64,000 bases of DNA from Pseudevernia furfuracea (lineage: Eukaryota > Ascomycota > Lecanoromycetes > Lecanorales > Parmeliaceae). The notes under the pieces are model-generated. The model was given only the letters and a program-made list of their open reading frames with translations. It was not told the DNA's origin and did not search any database. Positions within the stretch are counted from its first letter, which is position 1; every line of letters begins with the position of its first letter. Both the position numbers and the translations under genes were made by a program. The stretch spans positions 992,001 through 1,056,000 of the forward strand of contig JAIUPT010000041.1 of the NCBI GenBank assembly GCA_022315425.1. Direction: 5' to 3'. This document shows positions 1 through 10,620 of this stretch, piece after piece.

Positions 1-958
1 CGATCGACCAGGATTTTTAAGAAAGATGCTGGAATCGTACTTCACGAATGATGTTGAACCAGCGTCTCGTGCGCCAGATAGAGACTCGTAAAGAACCTTG
101 ATCCCGATGTCGTTCTCTGTCACTGTTCGCATCTAGTCTTCATCAGTTCTCGTTCAGATGAGCAGTATAGCTTATCTTATCATGGCGATGATTCGAAGAG
201 TGTCCTGCAGCTAGCTTGCGATAATCACGCTGACTGTCACTCAATAGCTTAGGTTAAGAAAGGGCGTCACTGTGACGAGAACGATACTTTAGAGTCAAAG
301 GATCACAAATAAAGACTGATGGCAACAACGAGTTCTGATAATTATGAAGTGAGCTTTCAATTGTGTTTTTATCAGCCTCGCGAGCCAGCAGCCCCGGGGC
401 GGTGACTTAAGGTTGAAGCCGTACTAACCGTTTCGGTAACGATACTAGATCAGAAAGATCACCTAGTCTTGACTCCAGGGCGACGGCAACTCAAAAATTA
501 GCCTTGAGGGCTGCGAATATACTTGGAAAATTGTACTTGGCCTCGTACTAGTTCGAAACTCTTTAGCTTTAAACAGCTTCAAACATTTCTTGAATTGAGA
601 CGATCCTTTATCCTCATGACTTACGTATGAGCGAAACCGTTTGAGGCGATGAGACGAAAGAAGCAGTCACCGAATCATATATAGTTATTATAAGTATAAG
701 ACAGCAAAAGATCTAAGAAAAAGAAGGGGAGAATCAACAAGGCTGTGAAACGCTTAGCGCTTTCAAGGCACTCAATAGAAAGGACGCTCTGCACTTTGTG
801 TGTGGATAATTCGATATCATACATAATCTCGTCTTGCGAAATGAACGTGTTTTCTCTGCTATACACAGAATCTGTGCATCTCTACGATACTCATCCTCCA
901 CTTATATGATAGTTATCACTGACTCGGCAGTCCTACCGGTCCCTTCTAGTCCGCAACA
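1..958. other. No supported gene; degraded DNA
   Basis: Moderate-GC DNA with frequent stops in all frames. Only a 63-codon open frame exists on the minus strand (675-866), and it shows no recognisable motif. The stretch is probably the flank of the pseudogene cluster that starts at 959. Confidence 0.5.
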
Positions 959-2135
959 ATGGGCGATGTAGATATTGAAGCTTCAAGTGATTGCAACTTG
1001 GAGCGGGATCTGGAAGCTCAACCTCAGGCGACTGGCTTCGAATTGCAACCAATCGATCCCGAAGAGCACCTTCGCCGAAGACCATGCTCGTGTCCTACAG
1101 GCACTCAAGTCCAGAAGGGTACAGATGCTTCAACGTTGAGTTTCTATCAGACTTTCTTTGAGCACGCATCTCAAGACAACGGCCCCGATCGTTGCCTATT
1201 CATTTGCTGGGGCCCACCCGGAAACCAGCGGGCCATCGATATCCCAGTGAGTGATCCAAACGACGAAGTTATAATATTCAGCGATCTTTGATGGCGTTGG
1301 TTCGAACACAGAGATCGATGGCGAAGGCTATTTTCTTTTCATGGTGTCGTCGCAGTGGAGGAAGTAAAGATGAATATCTTCAATACTATATAGATGGATG
1401 CTCACGACCAATATTGTTAGTTTCGCTTTGTGCACTCATACGGGGATCAATTCGTTATTCTCGTCAATTTTTTTGAGGAACAGACAGAGCAACGACGGCG
1501 AGAGCTAGAGAGTTCGCGATAAAAACTTAAGATTCTTATCGATAAAGTTACGAATTTCGAAGAAGTACAATTTCCTTTTTCCTGATATATTGACACCGCG
1601 ACTGGTGCATACAATCACGAGAACTCTCAGTGTCCCGCCAACAAAAACCTCGCTTCGACATTCATATGCCCTCTCGAAGACTTCGATAAAACTCAGCATA
1701 ATCTACGCAAACTCGAACTCCGACAATCTTTGACGTTGTGCTTCCACAGCCCTGAATATGCTAAAGGACAGTACATATTGAGCGGGCTTGCTCAGGAACC
1801 TAGCATTTAAAAATACTCGTAAGCTTGTTTTCATCGCCTTAGAGGTAGCGCATATGTTATATTAATCACATCTAACTCAGAATCGAAGCTACATCAGCCA
1901 GGGTCTTCGGTATCTCCACAGGCCACGCGTTGAAGATCTCGGGCTTTCAGAGCTCTACGTTGAGAAATGTCACATAAACGATAGCTACCGCCTAGTCTCA
2001 GCAACCGTTGTTCTCTTCATTGGGATCATCGTGGTAAGTTGGAAGCTGCATACCGGAGATTGGAACACTATCTTCGCGTTAGGGAGGCTTTTGGTTGGGA
2101 TGGTCGCTGCCGTTGCGACCTTGAGGCACTTGTGA
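959..2135 (+). pseudogene. RIP-damaged fungal membrane-protein gene of unknown function
   Basis: A single reading frame can be followed from the ATG at 959 through 1809, interrupted by about five stops (after FSDL at 1289, near 1426, 1450, 1520 and 1582). Several are TGA or TAG codons expected from TGG or CAG after C-to-T change. Between the stops the protein is coherent: an acidic N-terminus rich in E and D, then text such as FHGVVAVEEVK, FFEEQTEQRRREL and LSGLAQEPSI. An intron-like stretch follows 1809. A clean exon then runs to the TGA at 2133-2135 and ends in two hydrophobic segments (LVSATVVLFIGIIVV and RLLVGMVAAVATL). The layout, a soluble N-terminal part plus two C-terminal membrane spans, resembles hypothetical proteins found widely in Pezizomycotina. 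Function unknown. Confidence 0.6.
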
Positions 2136-2607
2136 TAACATCATCGTTATGAGGTGACGTTCTTGAGCTGAATCGTGATCGTATTAAAACCTGCTTTGAT
2201 CAAGAATACTTTGAGATGAAATGATAAAGCATTGAGGATGTGGAGAGAACCGGATTGAGGTAAAACGACGGAAGCCTGATGAATGATGATGGACTTGGCG
2301 CAGGTGGCAACAATACTAGATGAAAGGAGTGAACGTCACAGTTGAAGCAATTGACGTTAGGAGCGGAGGAGCCGTCATCAGGGAGGAAGAAGAGACACGT
2401 AGCCTCATGAAACGCGCTTTCTGCTTCTCTGACACCTGGCGTCACGATAGATCTTGAGCCTCAGACCTTGCAGTTTCTCCCGCTTCCCCGCTGACAACGT
2501 CTACGTCTTCTTTGAGCCTCAAAGCTTCAGGTGGCGTGGCGTCCAGACCCCTCTTCCCGCAGTCGGGTGGAAGGATAGCTTGTGTACCTTGTTGCATCCT
2601 CTTCATC
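2136..2607. other. No supported gene
   Basis: Open frames here (2200-2445, 2442-2666, 2512-2736) overlap each other and lack motifs, so they are treated as chance. The stretch is the 3' flank of two convergent pseudogenes. Confidence 0.45.
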
Positions 2608-3312
2608 TTATCTGACCTCCGCGGTGCGCAAGAAAGAGCACAATTCCCCACATGCGATCTGGACAACAGTCGACAGCTGCGTTTCCTGAGCTATATTCGC
2701 GAAGCAGATCTTTGGCGCAAAATAATGAAGCTGTAATGATAGCCCCAGACCTAGACTAGCGGCACCATCATCGTCTCGGAACGTCTGTAAGTACACACGA
2801 TTAGCAATCCCTTTACGTAGATCTGAGTCGAATTTAAGAGTCAGAGAAGGCATTACATCGGCTTCTTGAATGCTTATCGTCCTCAGGAGAACGGCACCTC
2901 TCCTTTCAGAATCCGGCACGATTTCAGGTCGCCAGATGGAAATCGATGTCTTCTTAGATCCAACCCTATATGTAATGTCAAGCCCGAGTATGGCAGGGAT
3001 GTCTCCATTGGAACCGTATATGTAATCATTCGCCAGCTTCGTCAAGTGTTTCCGTTTCTGCGAGTAAGATGTTTCGATGATAAGGGAAGGATACTAGGGA
3101 TTAGCGTGCGCAAAGGAGGCGTTCGGGGATCGCTTCGGATATCTTTCGTTAATTGGTCGGTGTTCGTAGAGGACTACATCGGAGGTTGCTTCTGATCTAA
3201 CGAAATTGATAACAGTTACAATATTAATATCGATATCAGCAACGGCTTGAAGCTGAGACTGTATTTCCTGAACAACTAATTGCGTAAATAAATCGTGGAT
3301 CGTGGTTGACAT
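2608..3312 (-). pseudogene. Uncharacterised fungal family, PD-(D/E)XK-like, one nonsense mutation
   Basis: Reading from the ATG at 3312 to the stop at 2608 gives 235 codons in one frame with a single internal TAG at 3094-3096, most simply CAG to TAG by RIP. The N-terminal half begins MSTTIHDLFTQLVVQEIQ and reaches KRSPNASFAHANP. After the stop it continues YPSLIIETSYSQKRKHL, then LANDYIYGSNGDIPAILGLDI. The order 'P-D/N-A-S-F ... P-x-hydrophobic-E-x-SYSQKRK-L ... A-DYI-GS-G-I' matches a lineage-expanded fungal family that I recall from repeat-rich genomes. It also resembles Uma2-type restriction-endonuclease-like folds; that fold assignment is an inference. No frameshift is seen, so inactivation by one transition is plausible. 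A second short open frame at 3236-3430 is not part of it. Confidence 0.6.
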
Positions 3313-3743
3313 TATGCTGGTGAGTGTTGTGCAAAAGGATCGAAACGTGAATTGCTTTTGTCGCCGCCAGTGCTTGAACTTCTACAATGACAGGAAAATT
3401 TACTCGTGTCTTGAAAGGTACCCTCCGCAAAGCTTGAAGCTATCTATCTTTTCTTTAAGTTGTCTCCTTTTCATGAAAAATGGATACTATCATTCACGGC
3501 TTCTTGTATTGACGATACAATAGGTCGCGGATGCAAGAAGCCGAAATGACACCATTCTATACTGATGTTGACGGAAGCCCTTTGTGTTTACTGGGGAATC
3601 TGCACACTCAACGCAATGCATTAAGTCGCAAAACGTGGTCACATCAATCAAATATACTGTCGTATCTGTCGAGCATTGTTCGAAAGGGCGTTTGGGCGCT
3701 TGAAGACGTAACTTGGCATTCAAAATCAGTACGAACACTGCCG
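3313..3743. other. Spacer between two minus-strand pseudogenes
   Basis: Open frames on both strands (3302-3523 plus, 3490-3747 minus, 3531-3842 plus) overlap and show no family motif. No gene is supported. Confidence 0.4.
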
Positions 3744-4370
3744 TCACGCCTTACTCTGCTGCCGTCTGCGAGACTTCCCTTTCTTATATCGTCTTCTGAG
3801 CGCAAAAACCCACTCGTCAACGATCATGTCAACAAGCAGTGATATCAGGGCCAACATAAGAAACACCATGAACGCTAGCGCAACGATAACAAATCACCGA
3901 CAGGCATATCAGAAAGGTTGTTATTGAATATTCGTTAACGTCTCGATATCAAGCTCGATCTACATAGCACTTAAGATAATAAAAAGAATGTCGAAGATAA
4001 AAAGCAGAGAATCGTAGAAGCGAGCGAAAAAAGCATCATATTGTTCGTGAACGCGCTCGTAGTGGAACTTGTCAATCATGAGTTTGACATAGAGATTAAG
4101 CCTTGTGAGCCGAAGCTCTTCGTAATGATATCTTTTCGATACAGCATCATCACGAATATCTAAGAAGACTTTCGAAAAAGCGCAGAAGTCGATTCACGTG
4201 ATGTTAGATAATAGGAGCCGCGTCTCATGACGAGCGATCTCGAAGTTCGACTCGTGCTGAATGAGATAGTAATAGATTCTCAGAAAGCTTAAGATCGATA
4301 TTCGTATTCTCGTGTAGGTCTTCTGCTCTTCTTCACTGCTTTCTCAAAGTGTAGATTTTTTATTTGACAT
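3744..4370 (-). pseudogene. RIP-killed two-pass membrane protein, 208 codons
   Basis: From the ATG at 4370-4368 to the TGA at 3746-3744 there are exactly 209 codons in one frame with no indel, but with six internal stops. Four of the six fit TGG to TGA or CAG to TAG. The encoded text is otherwise continuous: EEEQKTYTRIRISILSFL, HESNFEIARHETRLLLSN, FSKVFLDIRDDAVSKRYHY, ELRLTRLNLYVKLMIDKFHY. Two hydrophobic segments follow (SLLFIFDILFIILSAM and FVIVALAFMVFLMLALISLL) and a basic tail ending RRRYKKGKSRRRQQSKA. Similar small fungal membrane proteins of unknown function are known from gene-expansion regions (recalled, not searched). This is a clear case of point-mutation-only inactivation. Confidence 0.65.
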
Positions 4371-5119
4371 ATGTTTCGATTAAAAGATATACGAGAGAAG
4401 ATATCTCGACAATGACTTGATGAATACTCGATTATATATTCACACTAGATGTAGCCGTAGATCTTTCGTCACAATTATCTTTCGTTCTTTTATCTTTTAT
4501 TAATGTAGCGAGAAGACGTTGCTGCTCGACTGCGTCGACATAATTCACAGATGCGAAGTTATACGCTTCAGATCGACAGCCCATAGCTCTCGATAGAGAA
4601 AACTGCGAAGTTGTGTCGCATTCTGTACAGATATTCGCGGATGTTCTAAAAGAGTTCGAGAGCATGATGCTTAAGAAGTCGTGGGATCTCTGTTGAGCTA
4701 ACTCTCTTCAGCAAAAGATATTCAAAGAGTTCTTATCGAAGACATCATGAAACGTGAAATTGCATATCTTGATAAAAGTCAACTTTTCAGACCGTCATAA
4801 GCAAGGTCGAAAGCTAGATCTGATGCTTTGAGGTTGGATGGATCTTAGGCGCGATATTAGCTAGTGGCTCAGCGAGCCTCACCATCTCCGATTCTTCGTC
4901 TGGGGGCGAGTCAAGGCTGCTGCCTCAGGCCGTCACTGGTGAGGCTGACGGGCAGACAGTTCTATATCTCTCATCGAGAGCAACTCGGGCTCGATTCATA
5001 TTCACCCCTCATTGATGAGTCAAGGCTATGAGCTACGTGTGCGATGCTATCTAGTCCTCCACTTATCATGATAACGTACGTTATACGGCTCTGTTCAACG
5101 GAGACTGATCAAGAGTAGG
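4371..5119. other. Degraded spacer upstream of NLR pseudogene
   Basis: One 77-codon open frame (4432-4665, minus) has no recognisable motif. A GC-richer patch at about 4850-5000 (many GGCTGAC/GCCTCA words) may be a remnant of a less mutated repeat. No gene is supported. Confidence 0.4.
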
Positions 5120-8100
5120 TGCGAAAAGCGACTAACGACGATATCGAACTCAAGGTCCTTTACGAACCTCGCTCTGACGCTTAGGATGCTAATTCAGCAT
5201 TATCGGTGAAGTAAGATTTCAGAACTCTTCTCTAAGAACTTGTTTCACTGGCACTGACAGTCTAACTAGTATCGTCGCAATCCACGACATCGATGCTCAC
5301 CTCGATGACACCTGGTGTAAAAAGCTAAATGCAGAAGGCACTAAGAAACGCTATATAAATTGACTCAGCGACTCAGACATGTTGTCAGCAGTGATGTCGC
5401 GAGCTAGGATTATGCGATACGAATACGAATTATAATGATTCGGCGACGATATAATCCGCCAGAAGGCCTCGATCGTGACTTAACGTCTTCTTCTAAATCT
5501 CAAACGTAAGAGAAAGGTATAGTCTCTATCTCTATTAGTCGTTTTTTGAAGCGCTTATCGACGAATAGAAATGATCTCGTCGATCTCTGATCTTCATTGC
5601 GTATTGTTTTGATGAATTGATAATTCTTAAGATTCGTTCTACGTCGAAAGCGAACAGATTCGTGTTAACAAAGCTTAGACTATTATGGACGCGAAACGGT
5701 TCGGCGATAAATGGTCAGACATCTACAGATCAATCACTAACATGTTATTCTTTGAGACGCTCTTTCGCGATGCTGATAAACTAAGTCAGACTGAGATACT
5801 TTAGACGATACAGAGTCAGCACAAAGAGAGATAGATTCAAGGGTTCAATTTGAGCATCCTCGCGACGGGGAACGAGATCTTAATGAATTTGATAAATGAT
5901 TTCTTCGAGACTAGAAAAGAGAGAAACATAGCTCGCTTGATCTGCTTCTTCGAACAGAAGCTTAATAACGTGAGTGCGATATATAAGGGATCACGGCTTC
6001 ATGTTAGTGAATTAATCTTTTTATAGATGAGGCTAACGATATATAGTAATTCGTGATGAATGAAACTTCGAGGTGCTTGAATCAAAGCGAATCGATAGAG
6101 AAATACTCTCTTTCTCGAGATTATTTTAATATGAACAAGTTTAAAAAGCGCGAAGAAGAAGATTTTGAGACGATATATAAAATAATTGAAAAGATAATAA
6201 AGCAGATATCTGCGCTCGTAATAACGCGCGATTAAGATAGATGAAAAGCATATTAGATACGTAGATTGTCGCTTCGAAGCTACTTTCGTTTCGTATATAA
6301 ATCTTTTATTATATCTATAATTATTCAAGACTAATTGATTTCACCCCATAGAAGGCGATAATTTTCAAATCGAGTTTCATCTTACTGAGTTATTAATTAT
6401 CAGTTATTTCGTCGATCGAGATCCCGAAATAACAGAGATTAAACAGAATCTCCTTTTAATGAGTGCATCAAACGAACGAAAGATACATATTCTCTATGGC
6501 CTCGGCGAGATTGGGAAAACGCAGCTGGCTCTCGCGTATATTAGAAAATATCAAGAAATCTACAGCGCGATACTATGACTAAATGGCAATAGTAAAGACA
6601 CGCTCTTGCAAAGTCTTGTCGCGTTTGAAAAGCATATACCTATCTGTCGTCCACTGAAACCTTTAGTCGTCGAGACTTCATATGCTTCGAACGTGAAAGC
6701 AGAAGCAAGTACTATTCTAAGATGACTTGCTCTTAGAGAAAATCGTCAGTGACTTATGATCATTGATAATGTCGATCGAGAATGTTAGTCGGATAACAAG
6801 AACCCGCAGACTTATGACGTGTCATTATTCTTTTCACCCGCTGACCATCATAACTCTCTACTGATTATCACTCGTCTTTCTTCTCTGAGTGAAGTCGAGA
6901 CATCGACGGAAGTAGAAAGGCTGACTCTTGAGCAAGCTCTCGAGCTTCTCTGTAGTCGCTCGAACCTGATACGATCTTTAAGAGATACGATATATCTTGT
7001 TATGAGTCCTTAGAGAGTGCAAAGTTAATTAGCTCATTAGATCTAAACAGACTGACAATAAGGCTAGGCTGTCTTCTCTTAGCTCTCGTTCAAGTCGATA
7101 AGTATATACGCGAAATCGATATAAGCTGTTCGAAGTATCTGAAGCTATATAAAACCTCGTGATTCGAACTAATAGAGAAGGTTTCTTATCTTCGTGATTA
7201 CGCAAACGAGTCTATTTAGACGACGTGAATAATCTTCTACGAACGCATCGAGCAAGATAATTCATCGACGATAAAGTTTCTTTAGCTATAAGCATATCTC
7301 GATTATTAGAATATATAATATGAGCTGCTCTCTCGCGGAAGACATAACTTCTACGAGTACTTCTAACTTAAAAATCTAATCCAGAGCGAAATCAGCTTCA
7401 AGGAAGTTATAAAGTCATTACTTGTCTACTCGTTGATCGAGTCTCATGAGCGTATTGAGAGCTACTCGATTCATTCGGTGATTTACGACTAATGCACGAA
7501 GTCGATTAGTCGCGACCAGGTGAATATGATTATACTGACTTCTACTATCGTCGGTTCTGCGGTGTCTAATCAATTAGAATCGAAGTACTGGCTCGCACAG
7601 CAGCGACTACTATCTCATATAGATCGATATATACGATATCTTCGGAAATTAGATACTTCAGACGGAATTCGACATTTCGAATCTAATGATGCTTTTCATA
7701 ATCTGGGCGATCTCTATGCTGATTAGGGCAAGATAACTGAGACTGAGAATATGTATCAGCGAGCACTGAAGGGATACGAGAAAGCATAGAGCCCTGAGCA
7801 TATATTCACACTCGATATCGTCAATAACTTAAGTGTTCTCTATGAGAATTAGAACAAGATGACTAAGATCGAGAAGATGTATTAGCGGGCACTAAAGAAA
7901 AAGGAGAAAGCATAAGACTCTAAGCATATATTCACACTCGATATTATTAATAACTTGAGTCTTCTCTATGCTAATCAGGATAAGATAACTAAGGTCGAAA
8001 AGATATATTAGCGGACACTAAAGAAAAAGAAGAAAGCATAAGACTCTAAGCATATATTTATACTCGATATCGTCAACAACTTAAGTATTCTCTATGCTGA

Positions 8101-8740
8101 TTAGAGCAAGATAACTGAGATCGAGAAGATATATCAGCGAGCACTAAAGAAAAAGAAGAAAGCATAAGACTCTAAGTATATATTCACACTCTTTATCGTC
8201 AACAACTTGAGTATTCTCTATGCTAATTAGAGCAAGATGACTGAGATCGAGAAGATGTATTAGCGAGCACTAAAGAAATACGAGAAAGTATGAAATTCTA
8301 AGCATATATTCACACTCTTTATCGTTAATAACTTGAATATTCTCTATGCTAATTAGAGCAAGATGACTGAGATCGAGAAGATATATCAGCGAGCACTGAA
8401 GAGAAAGAAGAAAGTATAAGATTCTAAGTATACATTCACACTATTTATCGTCAACAACTTGAGTCTTCTCTATGCTAATTAGAGCAAGATAACTGAGATC
8501 GAGAAGATATATTAACGGGCGCTAAATTAATACGAGAAGACATGAAGTCGTGACCACTCTTTAACGCTCCGTACCCTCAATAACTTAAAATTGCTTAACG
8601 TCGATCGAAGTAAGCATACTAAAGTGAAAGAGATACAATCATATGCGAATCAAAGTGATGAAGCACATGATACGAAACAGCATCTTTAACCGCCATCATT
8701 AACAGCTAGAATCGTCTTGTATAGACTTAAAGTCGATATG
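5120..8740 (+). pseudogene. NLR pseudogene: SesB-like hydrolase / NB-ARC / TPR
   Basis: A complete fungal NOD-like receptor ruined by RIP. Exon 1 ends ...ELKVLYEPRSDA (about 5147-5185) and continues to an intron at 5211-5269 (gtaaga...aactag). Exon 2 opens IVAIHDIDAHLDDTWC, the N-terminal signature of SesB/DUF676-type alpha/beta-hydrolase NLRs, followed by LIFIAYCFDELIILK (the degraded nucleophile elbow) and NMLFFETLFRDADKLSQTEILQ. A linker at 6053-6235 (EKYSLSRDYFNMNKFKK, EEDFETIYKIIEK) is typical of the family. NB-ARC follows: P-loop YGLGEIGKTQLALAYI at about 6495-6545 (a G changed to E in the Walker A motif), Walker B WLMIIDNVD (about 6750), and SLLIITRLSSLSEVE. A frameshift near 7000 moves the frame; the winged-helix part then runs to WLAQQRLLSHIDRYI and eight TPR units. 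Dozens of TAG/TGA stops sit at positions expected to be CAG or TGG. In intact relatives such proteins act in heterokaryon incompatibility or innate immunity. The exact start is unknown. Confidence 0.85.
7730..8737 (+). repeat. Eight 126-bp TPR-coding tandem repeats
   Basis: The word AAGAT (or AAGCAT in the last unit) recurs at 7730, 7856, 7982, 8108, 8234, 8360, 8486 and 8612, exactly 126 bp apart each time, with no indels. Each unit encodes 42 residues of the kinesin-light-chain type (KMTEAEKMYQRALKxYEKA... HxxTLDxVNNLxxLYxNQ), with CAG to TAG and similar transitions. The last unit is the most divergent. Phase is perfectly kept despite many stops. Confidence 0.9.
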
Positions 8741-10270
8741 CGACGACGGAAAAGAGGTATATAAGACAGTGAAAGCGTTTGAGCGGAGCACAGGCTGAGT
8801 TCGTACGCGTTTACAGGTTCATGATTTATGATGTTGTGTCTGATGTCCTCGATAATTAATTCGAGCACGTATCATAGAATAGTCGAGCGACGTCATTCCT
8901 CGACTTCTGCTCGTGCCAGAGTTCAAGAGCTTCGATCTGGTATCGAGCTTAACTTATTGTGATGTTTCTTATTTGCGAAATCGAGCTGCTATCGATGAAT
9001 GTGAACTAATAAGTCTTCATTATTGACGATATAATATCACTCTGTGTCTGATAAAAGGATCTAATTCGCAAAGTCTGTTATGTACGAATAATTCGTGCGA
9101 GAAAAGATTATTCAGATGATATGAGTGTAGAACGTTAAAGAATATATATATCTGATATGATATAACTACCTTGTAGAGTTTTAAATTAATTCTGAGTTTC
9201 ACTCGCTTCATTAATTCAGTGAATCGATGATAATATTCTTTGTAGAACGGGGAAATAATAGAGCGATCATCTATCTCTTTATTTAACGAATTTGAAAGGG
9301 CGAGAAGATCTCTATAGATATTTATATTTATATTTACATTTAATAGTGATTTTGATTTCAGCAGCAAAATGTGTTTATAATATCTTCTATTCGATTTTAG
9401 AACGGTCGAAAAGAGCTAATTTAATAGTCGTTTTAAACTATTAAAAGGTCTCGAATCCTTTCTTGAATCAATCGTCGAATCGAATGTAAGAAATTAGAAT
9501 CTAATTTATGACGTCGCGATAGGGTTCTTTTCTAACTGCCCTTCACGAAAATCTTGTCACATCTTTATAATTAACTTCGCTCTGAGAGAACAGTGAACAT
9601 AATTAGAGATATAATATTCTCAAATTCTGCTGCTGTTAAATATCAGCATCACCTTTCTTTTTTATTATTCTTAAGTGAAGTCGACTTCACTTCGACTTCA
9701 CTTACTCGTCTCGTCTATCGTCGTCGTCTCTTTTACGGTCACGTCGTCTTATATTCATATTCTAGACGCTCTTTATCTTTTATTCTTAACTATTTCGTCG
9801 TGAAAATTCTTCGTTGCAGCAGTAAAACATTATGACGATCGATAAAATAGCGCAGACACGTTATAAGACTATTAAACGATTATCGAGTTACTATAAGAAT
9901 CTTCGTCGAGCGCTTACAGTAAAGAGTTAAACTGCTTCGAAGCATATTAACAACATTAAGAAGAGCAAAAAATCACTTCTTAAGAAGTAATGACTAGCAA
10001 TTAACCTCGATATTATCAAAATTAATGTTCTTTCCCTCGAGAATTAATCACGCTTGTCTCTCGAATTGTCAATATACATAAAACGCGAGCATTGACGAAG
10101 AAACGATATATACTGTCAGAGACATTGCTTAGGGCGAGAAAATAATAATCTCATATTCTTATATCGATCCTTTCGAATCTCGACGTGGGTATTAAAAGAA
10201 TTTCGACTTCGATTGTATCTGCAGTCTTTATAGTCTTTTAGCAATCGAGCGCGTGTTTAGCGACAACAGA
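8741..10270. other. RIP-degraded DNA without supported gene
   Basis: AT-rich to moderate DNA with stops in all frames. The longest open frame (9020-9367, minus) is low-complexity in composition and unrecognised. A small inverted or tandem motif, 'gtgaagtcgacttcacttcgacttcactt', lies at about 9675-9703 (written here only as a location cue). Confidence 0.4.
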
Positions 10271-10299
10271 TTGAAGAAGATTTAACATCTTGACGACGT

Positions 10300-10620
10300 A
10301 TATCTTATACTATATTCTCAGCAGTATCTTTAAAAGATATATACACTTATACAACTATTAAAAGTGAAGCAAATCTCGAATACTAGACTTTCAAGAACAT
10401 ATTACGATGCACTTCAGACTGTTATAGCGCACGAAGATCAGACGAGAATAAAGGTCTTTGTCAAAAGAGCTATGCTGTAAGATTGAGCTGCGAGAGAAAA
10501 GATAGTCTGAAAATCTTATAGATAAGGCTTCTGATAAAAAATCGAAAAGTTATCGATTGTTTGAGACGTCGAAGAAATGAAAATAGAATAAGATGAAAGT
10601 TTCGAAGGGATTAGAAGACG
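10300..10620 (+). pseudogene. Possible ankyrin-repeat remnant
   Basis: In one plus frame the text reads LIQLLKVKQISNTRLSR, TYYDALQTVIAHEDQTRIKV, then FVKRAML followed by stops. The pattern Y-x-DALQ-x(2)-AHEDQ-x(2)-IKVFVKRA is what a damaged ankyrin repeat (YGNALQAAAxxG...IVKLLLExGA) would look like. There is no further support and other readings are possible. Confidence 0.25.

Noticed and set aside
7730..8737. CRISPR-like array because of regular spacing
   Set aside because: The period is coding (42 residues), units are contiguous without unique spacers, and they follow an NB-ARC domain in a eukaryote.
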